Source: Angiostrongylus vasorum (lineage: Eukaryota; Nematoda; Chromadorea; Rhabditida; Metastrongylidae). From it: a stretch of 64,000 bases of DNA. The position numbers and the translations under genes are program-made. Location of the stretch: assembly GCA_018806985.1 (NCBI GenBank), contig JADANN010000410.1, positions 62,001 through 126,000 on the forward strand. Direction: 5' to 3'. Positions 23,601 to 38,600 of the stretch are shown here, one piece after another. Positions within the stretch are counted from its first letter, which is position 1. Each line of letters opens with the position of its first letter. Below the pieces are notes generated by a model. That model was given only the letters and a program-made list of their open reading frames with translations. It was not told the origin of the DNA and searched no databases.

Positions 23601-26600
23601 CATTCTCATCGTCGCAGCATTTTTTAGGCAAGAAGCTTTGTCGAAAATGAAGAGAGCCATCAAATAGGGTAATTTCACAATTTAAGTACGAATGTAGCAG
23701 TTGAACACAGTGTTTGTGAATTTGGCATTGTGTTTTTCCAGAATCACTGCTTCTTCCTTTCGGCTTTGCCGAATATGCTCTTCTCTGCAAATTAAGGACT
23801 CCTGTAATTCATCGTATTCTAATTGAGCAAACAAGAGGTGTTATTTTTATTCTTTATTCACGAACAAGGTGACGTTTCAGCGGATTTCGCCTTCCTCAGA
23901 GCCTGGAAAGGTCAAGTTGACAGCAATCTATTCGGCCAAACACCTCTATAACCAAACACAGAAAATGGTAAACCTAGATATCACACATTGAACACAAAAT
24001 AGCTAAGGGCTCTTGTCCAATTCTCAAAGATAAACCTCCCTTAGTCACGCTTAATACTCCATGATGCGTAATAGTCCACATCTTAACTATATATAATCAG
24101 GACTTCATTTTTTAATGCCGTCTGCTAGTGAGCGAATTAACTACTGACTATGAATCAACCACTACTTCCTGCGCCAACATTGAGGTCAAGGACCTAATTT
24201 CAACTCTAGTTACAGTTCACTTGAGAAACAGATTTGCGTCAACTCTAGCCATCAATAAAATGCAGAAATTGGTGCGTTGGAGCACTTCATCTCAACTCAT
24301 TGAAGAACTGAACAGCAGATTTGGTGAGGTTGTTACACTCTCATGTACAATTGAAGACTGGTCCTATCATCTTCAACAAAAAACTCCACAAAATGACACT
24401 TTGAAACCATCACAAATGCGAATTATTTAAGCTTCTCGACCGTCTTTTGCCAGATTGCTATTGTAGACAACGCCGGCGAAGATGGATATCACTATTTCAA
24501 CTCTTTTCCGTATCTGGAATGAATCCACAACAACGCCAGGGAAACTGAGAGTTGCAACAGCTCCACTAGAACTGTCCGCCCAAAAAGCCCATAGCGTAGG
24601 TGTGCAATGTGGTCTTTAGCAATTAACTGTTCACAGCAGGAAATGCAAAGTTTGTGGAAAGCGTAAAAAAACGAGTTTTAGAAGAAAAGATCAACATGCG
24701 TGGTTGAAATAGAAGAAACGATTTCAGAGGCACCTAAACTCTGCAAAACTACGATGACCATTTGATGTTCAGAAAGTTCGCCAGCTGCATATCTCAGTCA
24801 TTACTCAGCTATAAACTCATTCCTAGAGGGACAGAGAATAAGACGGTCATGTGATCAAGCAGTTTTCAAAAAGGTTTAGCACAATCTCCCTAAGCAATTA
24901 AGCCTCATTTGAAGGAGGTGCCATCTCACCAAAATTGTTCACTATCACTCTCGAGAACTTCATGAGAATAAAGAGTAACAATAAATAAAAAAGCTGCTAT
25001 AACCAATTTGCCGACCGTATGTTCCCTACACATCGAAGAATAGTCAGGCTTAACGAAAGCTTGCTGTTCTAGACGTCGCACATGAAAAGTACGATCTCCG
25101 CTGGAATTGAAAGAAGTATTTGTTGAGACTGATTTGTTCCTTAAATCAATGCAACGCTCTCCGAAGGAACCATCGAATGTTCCATACTACATGTGTATAT
25201 ACACATATGTATATTCACATGTGCGTTTACTTTATTTAATGTTAAATTGTTCAGAGAGAGAGAGACTGAGAGCCTCCCAACTCTCCCAACGGTTTGTCGC
25301 CTCATCGTAGCCGGAGGTGTTCCTGGGTGTCGAGCTGCGATGTACAGCGGAGGGATTCATCCTCCGGCAGGGTCTCCCAAGCTGAGAAGGAGTCCGGTGC
25401 TTCCACCAGTAAGCCCAGCTAAGAGTAAACGAATACTAGGATCCACCAACGTCCTGGTGTCAAAGTCGCATGGTAGCAAATCTCCCTCTGATCCACAAGG
25501 GCTGCGACTGCTTGTGGTGGTGACGACCTGGGGGCAGAATTTGGCCAGGCTGACCTCGGAGCTCCAATGAAACACCACGGCTAAACCAGCAAAACTCCGA
25601 AAAATAAAGATTATTCTGGGACCTGCACAACTAGTGAGGAGTTGCCGTCTAACTATCCAAGTAAGTAAGAGACTAAGAGGTGGGGAAGATATTGTGAAAG
25701 TACAAAGAAAACTTAGCCCCCTATCCACTTTCCCAGATCTATGGTTCACCTTACGTCAACTCGTTATTGGACATCATGATCCTGATCAGGCGAGATGAAA
25801 AGGTGCTTAGTTTTACCGAATTGCTATCAAAAAAGGAGATGCTAGAAATATCATGCATCACGCAACTGAGAAAAAGGAGGCTCGAATCGCAGAGGAACAT
25901 TCAGACAAGGATTTAGGTCGCAAACATTATGAGCAAAAGTGTGATGGATTGGACAGGAGCTGTCAGTGTGGGAGTATCACTAGATGTTAAGCTTTGAGAA
26001 CCATAAAATTGATTCCGAAACATTTTACGCAAGACTTCAAGTGAGCAAACTAGAGATCATGGTGACCTTTCAGTGGGTAGAAATAAGTGAGAAATCTTGA
26101 CAAAGGGGATTACCGGAAGCTTCACTGTTGTCTGCTTTAATTATTCGGTTAGTAACACAACAGCAAAAACTGACATGATACTAGGCAGTTTAGGAACCTT
26201 AATGCAAAAATATTGCAATGGGTGGATGAAATATGCATAGATGGAAAATATCTACAATGTATGAAATCGAAAAAAAATTACGCCAATCTTTCATTCAAAG
26301 AGGGCATTTCTAGTAAAAAATCCTAAAGCGCTGAGAACGGTTGATCACCTTCCTCGAAAATGTGGCTTGCGAGATGAAGCAAAACCATTAACAAGTTCTA
26401 GGGTATGATTTCGTATAGGTATAGGGGTATCCAAATTTAAAATATCTTAAATAATAGCTGCAACGATTTGCCCAAAGAAGTTAAAAGGGAATCATCGTGC
26501 TTATAACGGAAGAAAATACTGAGGAAAACGAAAAAAAGGAAGGAGTAAAATATTTGCAAAGGGATTTTGAATTTCAGGCTTATGATATCAGAACATCTCC

Positions 26601-29600
26601 TTCATAAACGGTGACCTACAAGTGATAACGTGTCACTGGCGAACTCTAAAATGGACCCTGAAGCCGGAAAGATTGATACAAATATTTTTTTTGTTCACTG
26701 ATGTTGGGTTTTTGAAATAGCTGTCGTTGTTCTCATCACGTCCAAAGTTTTTGAAGTAGTTTGAAAATCTCGCTTTATTTAATTGGCTTACCGTTTTCTT
26801 GCAAGGCGTGTGGTGCAGTAGTCGGAGGCGCCGTACTACACAAACGTGGAATCGATCCCAGCGCGCGTGGTTCACCAAGCTTTTCATCCCACCACGGTCG
26901 GTAAATTGGTACCAGATTTGTGGATGGCAGCACTGGCTCGATACATCGGTCGGCCACTGCGAGTCATTGTAAAGGCCAGATATGCATTCATTCAGTGATG
27001 ATTAATGAAGTCGAATGGATGGCGCATTCCTCAAGGATTGATTAACGCCGATAGCGTTTTTTTTTATTTTTTAACCGTTTCTCGCAGATTGTGTAAGAAA
27101 TAAAGTTCGCCAAAGCTCAACCATGCCAACGAAGATTTTCTGATACTACTTCAACTGAGAACACAATCACTCATGTTAGGTTAAGCAGTAGGGAAAGGGA
27201 TTAAGTGTGGATGATTAACTTTTCTTGTATTCTCTTGTCGATGAAATCGCAACGTTTTGAACACCATCAATGAACCGAAGATTATTATTTGCGGAGACCA
27301 TACGTAGGAAAATTTTTTGAAGGCATCGTAAGTTGAACTGATTTTCAGAAAAAACTGCATGTGGCGACGAGAAAAACAAGTGGCTGCAGCATTTCATTCG
27401 TTGAGACCCTTAAGTTGGCACTGTCGCCGGAAAGTTATCAAAAATCGGATCAAATGCACCGCACATTTTTCAAAACGACGGTTGTTTCTTAATGATGCAC
27501 TTAGTTTACATCAGAAGCTTTGAGTACAAGAGAACTTCTCGAAAAGGAAGGTTCATCAAGACTTTATCGTGTGACCAACTTTTAGAGATTTCATTTCCGA
27601 AAAGTGACTTGCCTTTTAGATCTCACGGGTCATGTATGTCAAGCAAAACGTCGTCAAAGGAACATGATATAGTTATTATTAGAACATAGCAGTTATATAT
27701 AGTTACATTGTTATATTATAGTTATCTACTGCGAAAAAATCGACAAAATGAACATGCTGTGGGAAATGGGGATGAGAGTTGTCTCCAAGCATATGGAGTC
27801 GAACAGTTACGATTAAATCGGCTACCTTCATAGTCTATATTTCATCTAGATCTCCAAGCCGGTTTCTAACTCCACATGCAGATTCGGGTCTAGCTGGCTT
27901 TGAAGCCATCTAAGTGAGCAACGACTGGTCTTTATAATAGGATCTGCCGTGCCAGGGAACTAGTACAACATTACCAGCCAGAAATCCAGCTGAGAATGAG
28001 CCAATGCCAGCGGTTACGATTGCCTCGTTGGAAGCCAAGTATTAACAAAGCAAGCTTCTTTGCAATCTTTCAGAGCTGACTACCTGAAAACGTCCTAAAA
28101 TCTTTAATCTCTAAAACCTTTAACCACCAATTAAATAGCTTGATTACTCCTCACACCAGGTGCTTTTGTCTATAATGTGAGTAGTGAAGCTGTTTGTGAG
28201 TGATTTTGAAATCTGAGGTTGCGTAGGATATCAGCGCAGACGGAGAAAAATAACATGTCCACAATGTGATATGGATATTATGGGAATTTCAAAACCAACA
28301 CAGAAATATGGGAACGGAAGCAGTGTCGCTTGATTTCAGTCCACCGTGTATCTCTTCCAGCGGCCTTCTTTGCTGGAAAAAAAAGGAAATCCTTGGTGGA
28401 TAAAGGAATCGATTAACGGTAACAGATTAAGTCAGCGTCAATAACAACTCCTAGTTTACATTATTGCCAAGAAGAAATGATATCACCATAAAACCACCAC
28501 ATCGCCAAGATTCTATGCTAGATTTTACTACCCTTTTCTTTTGGCGAAATTTTTTGTTCAGATACAAGCCATAGAAGAGTTCTAATTGAAGCACGGTGGA
28601 ACAAGTCGAACATTATCATATCACTAACCGAAATCTCCGCCGCAAATTAAAGCAAATTGAGAAACGGTCAATAATTAGTGACTACAGTGCTTACATGTTA
28701 TCTGTCGAAGAACACAAGAGCAGCTATCGATATGGCCACCAAAGATTTAGGATCGCATATCTGCTATCATCCACGACTGAAGCTAGAAACTATTAGAACT
28801 CGCCTTACAGAATTCGAGATAAATACCATCTAAAGATAATCATCGCATAACGACTTGCAACTGTGCGAGCAGAAACATCTTTTCGATATAGCACAAAAGG
28901 TCTAGAGAAAAATGTCAGATTCCTTGCGAATATAATTTTACATCTGCGGTAATGAGCAATGACCTGCTATGGAGTTCCGAAAAAGTTAAACTGCACTCTT
29001 TTTTTGCTGGAGACCAAAATCTAGCCGATCCATTGAAGAAGAACCGCTCCGGATTCCTTCCTGAAGGGTCCGATTTGCTACCAGGAACACGAAAGAGGAC
29101 AAAGGCACGATTTTGGGATGACAAACATTCCTATTAACTGCTTTAGAGCCGGATGATATGACCTACACTGCTTTCCCGTAACTCAACAAGGCATGTACAG
29201 AAGAAAAGGATAACAAGGCAACGAAAACCATATAAATTTTGTATAATTGCTCTTCATAAAGTTCCTCTCCTTGCTCTGCTTTTGATTAAGTCTAGCAAGT
29301 TAAACAATTTCGTTTGAACCTCGAACTATGCACCCTATTCAAATCCTAGCTAGAAAAATAGGTCTGGTGAGAGAACCTCCTTTCAAGGATTCTTAAATTC
29401 GCCGGTTCCAAAGCGTTATTCAAACCATCAAGATTAACATCATCATATCGGTGCTTGTTGATTGAGAATGAGATTTGTCTACCCTAAGTAACTGCGTCGT
29501 TCAATGGACTACAGAACGATATAAAGGAGGAAAATTTTGCAAAAAGGAGAGCAGCATGGATCCTACTTCATTCTCTCAAAAAAGCAAGTGATCTGATTCC

Positions 29601-32600
29601 ACACTCCGCACTCACCTCTCCCACATCGATCCTCTCAGAGCTGATCTATTCCTCTGGACGAGCAATTCAGTCACATCGACGATAACGATAAGGTGAGCCG
29701 TAAGATGGCTTGGGCGAACGTATTTGTGGAACACATCAAGCAGCTGTGTAAAACGGTTGAAACCTACTAATAAATCGTGAAGTGGTACCCACAGTTACGA
29801 AGCAGACCATGGCCATGAGAAAACATGGCTAGGTATGGGGGAGCGCGTGGAAGATATGTTGTGCGCCGCACGAGTCGCTCGTTAGCATAAACTATCCAAA
29901 TAGGCACCTAATTTGTTTGCTTATACAGTTGCTTTTTGGCAGCAAAAGCAACAATTAGTATTCACGAATGAACAACGGCAAAAATAATGATAAGCAATTA
30001 AGGATTTGGATAGAAAACAAAAAGAAAAGCCAGACTCTGTGTTCACCTTTCTAACCGCTATATTCTGTGTCAATGCACTCTCTGAATGCTGCTCGCTACG
30101 AAATGAAGATACTTAACGGGTAAAACTTATCTATAATACTATCAATAGAGCAATGGTAAGTGCACCGTGCGTGTAGTGCATTGGTTAGAGCTGCCCTGCA
30201 ACATGTACTAGATCGGCAGCTGGTTCAATCCCTCACGTCGAATTCACCAAGCCTTCTATTTCTAAGGCGTCGGTACACTGGTATCATACTTGTCCACAGG
30301 TATGGTCACTCATTTGACACAACGGCAAGCCACCGTAATCCAGTATGGGCCAGAAATGCTTTCCACTACCCATAACAATGCTTGATGAACACGGCATATT
30401 CCTAAGGTTTTGATCAAAGCCAAAAACATCATCCTTTATCTACCAGCCCATGTCACGCAATTGGTAGAAAAAACTTCAATTTTCACTTGCATTTTAACGA
30501 TAAAAGACGAGAGGCGCTTCTGCAAACGTCATGATTTTGAAGATCGGGTAGAGCGGTGCAAGTGTTTCATCTTAATGTTGGCCCGTTGAATAAGAAATTT
30601 TAGCGATTGGGTTGAATTGGATATCATTACAAAGACCTCTACCCCCAATAGACAAGCTTCTTTGTGAAAAATCATAGAGTAGAAATGTTGCAATAGGAAC
30701 ATAGAACATGTTTCTTGTCTTATCTTTCGAGCAAGAGTAATCTACAAGGTGTTGCACGCGAGGAAAGGAGTACCTACTAGAGCGAGACACGTGTGCAAAT
30801 TTTATTGAAATTGGGTCTAGCATTTCTGTTACCATGAAAAAAGATGAAGGTTACAAGTGATACAATCGTTTGAGAATTATTAAGATACATAGAATAACCT
30901 GCAAAACACTAAGCTGTTCCTCGGCAAATGTTGTTCGTACTCGCTTGATCTTCTGTTTTTGTTGATTGCTGCCTAAAATCGTTCTTTATTCACCTTGTCT
31001 GCAAATTCATCCATCTTTTGGACCAGTCTTGTCCTCTGCATAGATGAATTTGGAAGGTCGAGTTACCTGAGTCGCCGTCGACCAGTTCTACGAAATGTTG
31101 CTTGCATAGTAGACGATTATCTTGTAGTGCGAATTCTTCACCGGTACTCAGCTGTCTGAAATAGTCATCGGTTAAACTCACTTCAGTTAACACTGAATCA
31201 TGAGAATGTTCCATAAGTGAGAAAAACAAAAGTCGATTCAAAGACATTAAGTCGTCTGTCTAACGAGAAATGGTTTTGGATTATCTGCTGAGTTACGTTG
31301 TTCTTTCGAAAGATTTTTTTATTTGGCAATACACCAACATCAACATTCCATTAAATATTCGATGCCATCAAGTTGGAACTAAGTGTAAAACATCTTTTTG
31401 CCTTCAAATAAGGCTCGTTCTAATTTCGTAAGCTAATCTGGTCACTATAAAATCTTCGAATAATCAAAAAGTCATTCGACGTCCGATGAATAAAATAAAG
31501 TGACCCACTTTCAGGAGAAAAAAATGTCCTACCGTTTACATTGAGCGCATGCGAAACAAGCCAAATGAAACACAAAGGATCTAGCTCTTCGAACCCAGTC
31601 AGTGGCATGGATAATTCGTGCACACGAAGCACATTTTGTACCGAATTGTCTGGAAACAAATCTTTAGTGTTTAGTGCCAAATTCATAAAACAAATCAAGT
31701 TTCTAGGGACAACAAGCCCACAGAATACTCATTTTTTATAAATCGGGTTGTGATGATGCTTAAAAATTGGCTAATCATTGGTTCCACTTCGTGGTTCTCT
31801 TATGCGAGTTCTATATCACTTTATAGAACTCGTTAGAAAGGGTAGACTAAAACAACTCTGAAGATCAGTTGCAACGTTAACAATGGTTAGGCAAACACTA
31901 CACCATAACCTTGTCCAAGTTGTAGTTCCAAATCCTTTTGTGGTCGGTATTCATAAATCGTTCCTTTCTCAGCTCAATTTCTATTGCAATAACATTTCGC
32001 TGATCGGAAAAATTTTCGTAGTGGCTTGCGAAATATCAGCGTGATGGCATCAACTCTTTGGCAGCACAAGCTGATGCCAGTGGTAGAGTTTTGTCGCTAC
32101 CTGACAAGGTTCCTTTTTAGAAAGACGCCAAATCTTGCTGGCCTTCTCATTGTTGGATTTTCGGGTAAAGTCGCCGATACTGGCTCTATATTAGGTGGAA
32201 GATGAACCATCGAATATATGTTTCAGCATGATAACGAGTAATTGTGAGGGTTAATGATATAAAGTAGCAGAAATTTACTTCATGACCTTATCAAAGATAT
32301 TGCATAACTAGCTCGTAAAGTCCAGTTTGCCTATTTGCACTAACTGCCTTCGTAACTCAAGAACTAACTTGTTTCGCTTAGGAAGTAAGGAGCTTCAGCA
32401 TCTTTTACTGCGGAAACAGTATATTTACTTCGAGAAATGACTGCTAAAGGTATTTTTTTCTAACAAAAGAGATTCTACAGAAGACGAATGCGCCAGGACG
32501 TTAAAGCCTTTTGTCACAATTTTTATTAAAAAAACTCATCAAAGTATTAGACGAAATCTGTTTTCAAACATGCAAAATGGCATTTTTTAGACAAAAAAGT

Positions 32601-35600
32601 TGTCATCTATATTTATAATACATTGATGCCTCTGCAATCGTTTACCACTCCACAGTTTCGGATGGAGATGGTGAGCGCGCAATTGTATGTACAACGATTG
32701 CTTTTCCATTCAGAAACCCAGATGCAACTAGCCCAGTACTAAGCTTAGTTTCTTAACCAATGTTGTGAAAACATGGTCGCTTGGCAGATGACAAACATTA
32801 TTCTGTAACACGAGGGTCGATTGTTGCTTCTTCTGAGGAATGGCACGGACTTATAAAGCAATCCAGGCAAAAACCTTGCTAAACCGGCTCCGCATTTGTT
32901 AAACTGAAATTACGCCATGCCATGCAATTCATAATGACGAGCAATCTAAATCCATCAAATAATATGACCATGGTGTACAAAATCTCTTTATGTTTCTTAA
33001 TCCTAGGATTTCTAGCATATTCAAAATGGGTAAAAGCTCAGGACAGAATGAATCATTCAAAAGGGAGTAAGGGAACGAAAAACAGGAAAACCGAACAGAT
33101 TGCATAAAGTTCTAGTTAGCTCTGTCTATGGATTTGTCTTATTCAAGTATTTCGGACTAGATATTAATCACCACTATCAAACAATTAACAAATAATAAAC
33201 TTATTTTTGCCATATCAACTAGTGATTCACAATTTTATTGACGGATAAAACTAGAGAAAATACGAAATAAATATGATCGACAAGTTGGGAAGAATTTGAA
33301 ACTAATTTCAGTACTCTGCTCCTTTAACATGCTAATGTTGGACTCATAATTTTCTTAATTGTTTTTTAGTTAGACTTATAGAAATTTCCACCAATTATTT
33401 TCACATGAAAAGGTGGAAATTTTTAAATCGAGGACCATATAACACGAAATATCCTGTAGTAACTTGATTAGTTACGGTGACGAAGCGGGAAAAAATACGG
33501 TTGAAGGGTAAAGTGACCAGCTCTGAACAGTCGCTTTGAGATGTGGTATTCGTTTTGACTCCATCCGTAGCATTGTAGAAGTGATCGAATGTATATTTGC
33601 TTCACACGTTAGTTTTCATTGATCCATCGGTATATCAAGTCCGCATTTTGTCCTCAAAAACAAATCTGCGACAAATCTGTCGACCCCGAAGAGCTGGAGG
33701 GCATTAACTGCCCCGAACACGGGGGTTCAACCAACAACCAAGTTTGGATCACGACTCATCCACTGAGATGCGTGTATTCCAAACTATCGTTAGCCAATCT
33801 AACTGCACTACTAGCATACATTGTTGAAAAGAATTCAATTCTTGTAGCGCTGTTTTCGAGGTTTTTACATTCAAATGTTATTCAGACTATTCGGTATCGT
33901 TTCTGTCGGAGCTGTTGTGATAATAGTGCGGAAGCTGTCACCTTCTTCCACGATCGTTAGTGACGACACATCCATGTCCTTATCGACTTCAAAGCCACAA
34001 TTGACTGCATCTGCTCAGCTCCTTGACTGTTCCTATCCCGATGTTCTAATCCGTTTTCGGCTTCTTTTATACACAAGTGTTTGCCCGCCCCAAGACGACA
34101 ATTATACAATTTGCATTTCCATAACATGAACGTGTAGCCATTCATGGACTTGAAATTTGAATATATTAAAAATCGATTCCCATTACAAGTTCTACAATAC
34201 GAAATCGGCGCAGATCAAGCAGATTGACATAGAAAGGAGCTTAAAGCTAATGTGTTAATAAATTCTATTATGAAATTTTCTTAGGAAACAGAAATGTGAT
34301 AGACTACTAGATAATTTGTTGACAACGATTTACCATATTGAACCGGTTCCGAAATGGTTAGAAAAAAACTGTTGAGAAAAACACGGTTTTCCATAGATCT
34401 TCCGTAGATTACTAAGAAAGTATAATCCAAGTAATAGTCTCCTATTATAACTGTTAATCATCAATGGCTCACTCATGAAAGGAATAAGATAACTAGCATG
34501 AACGTTAACATGACTATGATATTCATAATGATAAAAATTCTGGAGCTCTAAAAAGGACATGAAGCTATATACATGACAAAAAAGTTTGATTTCCACTCAT
34601 TACGCTAGAGATTACTTTGTACCAACTGTTTAAAAATTCTCCATTGATTGAAAACGTGACTAGACCAGAAGTTTCTGAAAAATAAGAAACACCGAGGGAG
34701 TTGGTATATACGAAGACCCACGAAATTCTTTGTGTTTAGTGGTTTATATAGAAGCCGAAAACGATTTGCGGTGAGATCAGTGACAACAAACCAACCACAG
34801 ATACCATGAATTCGAACCAAATCCTTTCTAAAATCTACTGGGTCATGTATTGGCACATTCCTACGTCTTAAACAAATCTATGCTTACGCATTTCCAAATC
34901 GAACATACACTTAGCTTAGTTTCAGGCTTACGCACTGGCGATATATGAAAGTGTTAATGCTAATATATTCGTTTGAACAAGCGAATAAACGACTATCCAC
35001 GACAACGCTTAACGTTTGGTGAACATGATGGTTGAGAACGTCTCTAATCCAGAAATCTGCATCACGATATCGCATAAATCAAATAATAACCGGTTGTACA
35101 TCAGTGCTAATCGCCACTACCGTAATCATGCTAACAAGCATGCATGACGTAATTAAACACATTGACAGATGCCATGAACGTCCAGAGACAACTACCCAGA
35201 TAACTGAAGTAAATGAGTTGTGAATGGGATTTCCAACTGAAGATAATTTTTGAAGCGGATAACTGATAACATGACGAGAACAGAACACAACTACGGTAAA
35301 CTCCGTGACAGCTCTTCATGGTTAGTTATTCTCGCGGATTTCATCAAAAAGTATAGAAGTATAATGACGTTGTGCAGCGGTTTCACCAAGCAATTTTACT
35401 CGAGTAAAGATTTGGTGGTCTTGTTGAATTTGACAGTCATGGATAATTGCAAAGAAAGGTCTGACAAGATAAGATTTTTGGAGAAATGCTGTATTTTTTG
35501 AACATTGAGTACGAAAAAAATGCTCTCCATGTAAGTGAAGGATTTCTGCAGTTGGTTATCTAAACACCTGTACACTCGACTAAACCATTTTCTTCCTTTT

Positions 35601-38600
35601 TTCCAAGTGAGAAACGGATTGAATAGATAATGCGTAAAAAAACACACATGGTGAAACAACAACAAGGATTTAACGGAAAGCAATGAACCAGACATTATTC
35701 CAAACACTAAATTTAAAGCAGACTGCTGGTTCGCAACGGGTGTTGAAACTGTTTATGTCTTTTATTGTGCTTTCTAAATTTCTCGTCGGTACAATCGTTT
35801 TCTTGAAACACACAGTTTGTCATTTCTGGAAAAAAGTTGGCTTTTATATAGACAAGTAAAGGTGCTAAAGTGCGAAAATATTTTGATACATGTAAGATAT
35901 TGTACGACGTTTTAAGGAAAACGAGCATGATTTGGAGTAAGAAAGTTGAGTGAAAAGACGGTCCGTTCAAAGTGGTACAAATGCACAAAATTTTACGAGC
36001 TTCGTTGGTTTTTAAAACCTCTCCATACATTATAGGATTATGTACTGCTACATTATTTTATTTCGTTATCGTGTGGCAAAAATCATCGTCACCACCACCG
36101 CCATCATTATCGTTAACATAATTGAACGACTTGCTGTCATTCGTTTCTTGTTCGAAAAACGGAAGCACCGCCGCATCGGCTCGCAGGGGTGACGGCTGAG
36201 AGGATACGGTAGCGTGTGGCTGATTAGGTCCTATGGGGCACGAACGCACAGATGTCAAGAGAGCAGCTAGAGTTAACGGATTGAGTCAATTAAATTACAA
36301 CAGCCGACGAAGCATCGTTTTACTGAGAAGTAGGAGAATGCGTCACGTACAAATACAACACCACTTACCGTGCATAGCAGGTCTTACACAATGTGTTGCC
36401 TTCACGATAGAAACACGTATGTTGGGATTGTAGTGAAGAAGTACATGACGCACATCGTAAACACGATTCATGCCAGGATCTGAAATTCACAAAAACATCA
36501 TTCGGTCGTAGATGTATCTCGAAACCGAAATTGATGTCGTACGTAGAGCATTTGAGCTCAAACTAGCATGCTTTCATATGTGACGGTTTTACACTTACAC
36601 CTTAAGCAAATCTACAATCGCAAGGAGTTCTGTTTAACATTCGAGTATAATACCTTACCATAGGTTACAGCATGTTTAAATTCAGGATTGGATATTTTTT
36701 TAACCGCTACAGTAAACTTTTGTTATGAAACTTGTTTACAATTTTTTTAACATCCTGGAACAGCCGCTTCACTTTAAGTTCAAATCTTATGGAAAATTCT
36801 TAGTTTAGAACCAAAAAATCAAGTAAAGAATTAGAATTGACTAGAAGAGATCTATTCCAGCTCGATCGAATAGAATTATTTCAAACATGATACGAACTAA
36901 CACAATCGTTTTTAGACAAACCACAACGGCGGCATATAGTGCGTTGAACTGTGTTGGAAATCTCCTTACAAGAAATTGTTTGCTTTTTCGGAAAACGGGA
37001 AAAGAACTACCAATGTTACAACGCTGATAAGGCGATGCATTTTAAGGCACGCAATCTTCTTGCTAACTCTGTGCACTCTTTATACAAACTCTACTTTATT
37101 CCATTATAGGACAGAAGTTTTGTAGTAACACCTATGTATCTACAGTGTGAACGGCGAATCAATTCAATACCACGAAACTCAGAGCACTGAGCTACGAGAA
37201 TGACTGGAAATAACTGTGAATATTGCAAAAGATAAGGATGGGTGCAGTAAATAGAAAGTACACAGCTACCTTTTTTGGATATATGCAGTAAAAAGTATAT
37301 ATCTGGTATTTATTCCAATCTTCACAAGATTAGAAGTGAGAATTAAAAGGTCCAACAGTTAATGTTTAAGTTGAAGTATTTTCATCTATTTAGATTGTCT
37401 TACCTTCCGTTTACAGTGAGCAATGTTCGTTCATGAATAGCACGATCACAACCGGAACAGATTTCCGCTTTGTACTAAAAGAAAAAACTTTGAATCATTG
37501 AGTTGAAAATGAGTGCCCATGTTAAAGTAAACTATGTAACCACATCCAGATCTCAACTAGAGAATTTTTTAATTCAGCATGGCTGGAAATTCCTAGAAAG
37601 GCTAAATCAATTACAAGTGAAAAATTATACACAGGGTTTTGCAAAGGAGTGAACCAAAAAAAAACCAAAAAATACATAATGTTATTTTTTCTGCAAAGTT
37701 TTAGTCCTTGAAATAGTAAAGTAAGCCTGAACGATGACAGAGTGTAAGTGAAGATTAACTAGTGGGCTGTCAAACTAGCTGAGAGACCTTGGAAACAAAA
37801 CTTCAAATGTTTATAAGCATGTTCATCAAAGAATAACGAATTTATTAATCCTGCTGCTATTCTGAATAGCCAGTGAACGGTGAGAGTCGCAGATCTACCA
37901 AAAAAAAATCATACGACGCTTTGCTTTCACAAATAGATAATCATTTTATTCAAAGACGTATCGATTTCATAAACTGTATGAGTACTGTATGACGCCTAAA
38001 AACAACTAATACAAATGTACTTAATTCTTAGGCCTTTCCACTAACTAGAAATAGTACTTCAAGCACACATTTGGATGCGAAAAAAGGAATGAAAGATCAA
38101 CGAATACATGGATGTTGTTGATGGATGTGAAACAAAATTCTTCGCTTTCACGATTCCTAGAAAACGGATTTTGACAACAGCGTTGTCGCTTGAACGAAAA
38201 TTGAAAGTTGTCGCAATTCTATTAAGTAATGAGACAAAGGCAAAAAAAAGAGACGTTTCACCGTTATGCTTCTCTAACTACCTCTGCTAACTTTCATTTT
38301 GATATTAGATAAAGTGAAATCTTAAATGATAAATTTCATCTTTCGCTAAAACACATTAGGAATTTGGTGTGTGTGCAGATCATATGATGATATTATTAGT
38401 TTGATTAATTCAGCTTGAATTTGCTAGGGTAACACAACAAAAATAAGATGAAGGATGTGTCACGATGAAGTGAATGCATTTTTTTGAATATGAACTGAAG
38501 CAGCAGGGTCACCATGGTCCACACGTGAAGCGACTGGTCAGGGGACCTCTCACCTTGAGTGGCGCCGCGTAGACGAAATCTTCATCGCTTTTCATGCGGC

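Larger units (their letters stand above)
24991..30898 (-). other. 5' portion of LIM intron 6
   Basis: Holds R-family and two SINE-1 copies plus open frames at 28596-28796 and 28952-29137 (plus). The first is Lys/Arg/Glu-rich, the second Lys/Ser-rich; neither has convincing splice sites, and upstream exons of the nested gene were not found here. Confidence 0.4.

Noticed and set aside
24128..24430. 100-codon plus-strand frame
   Set aside because: No domain or splice context; may be old transposon DNA or chance.
36058..36258. Asp/Gly-rich minus frame as an alternative LIM exon
   Set aside because: The acceptor needs phase 1 while LIM exon 3 leaves in phase 2; other acceptors give immediate stops.
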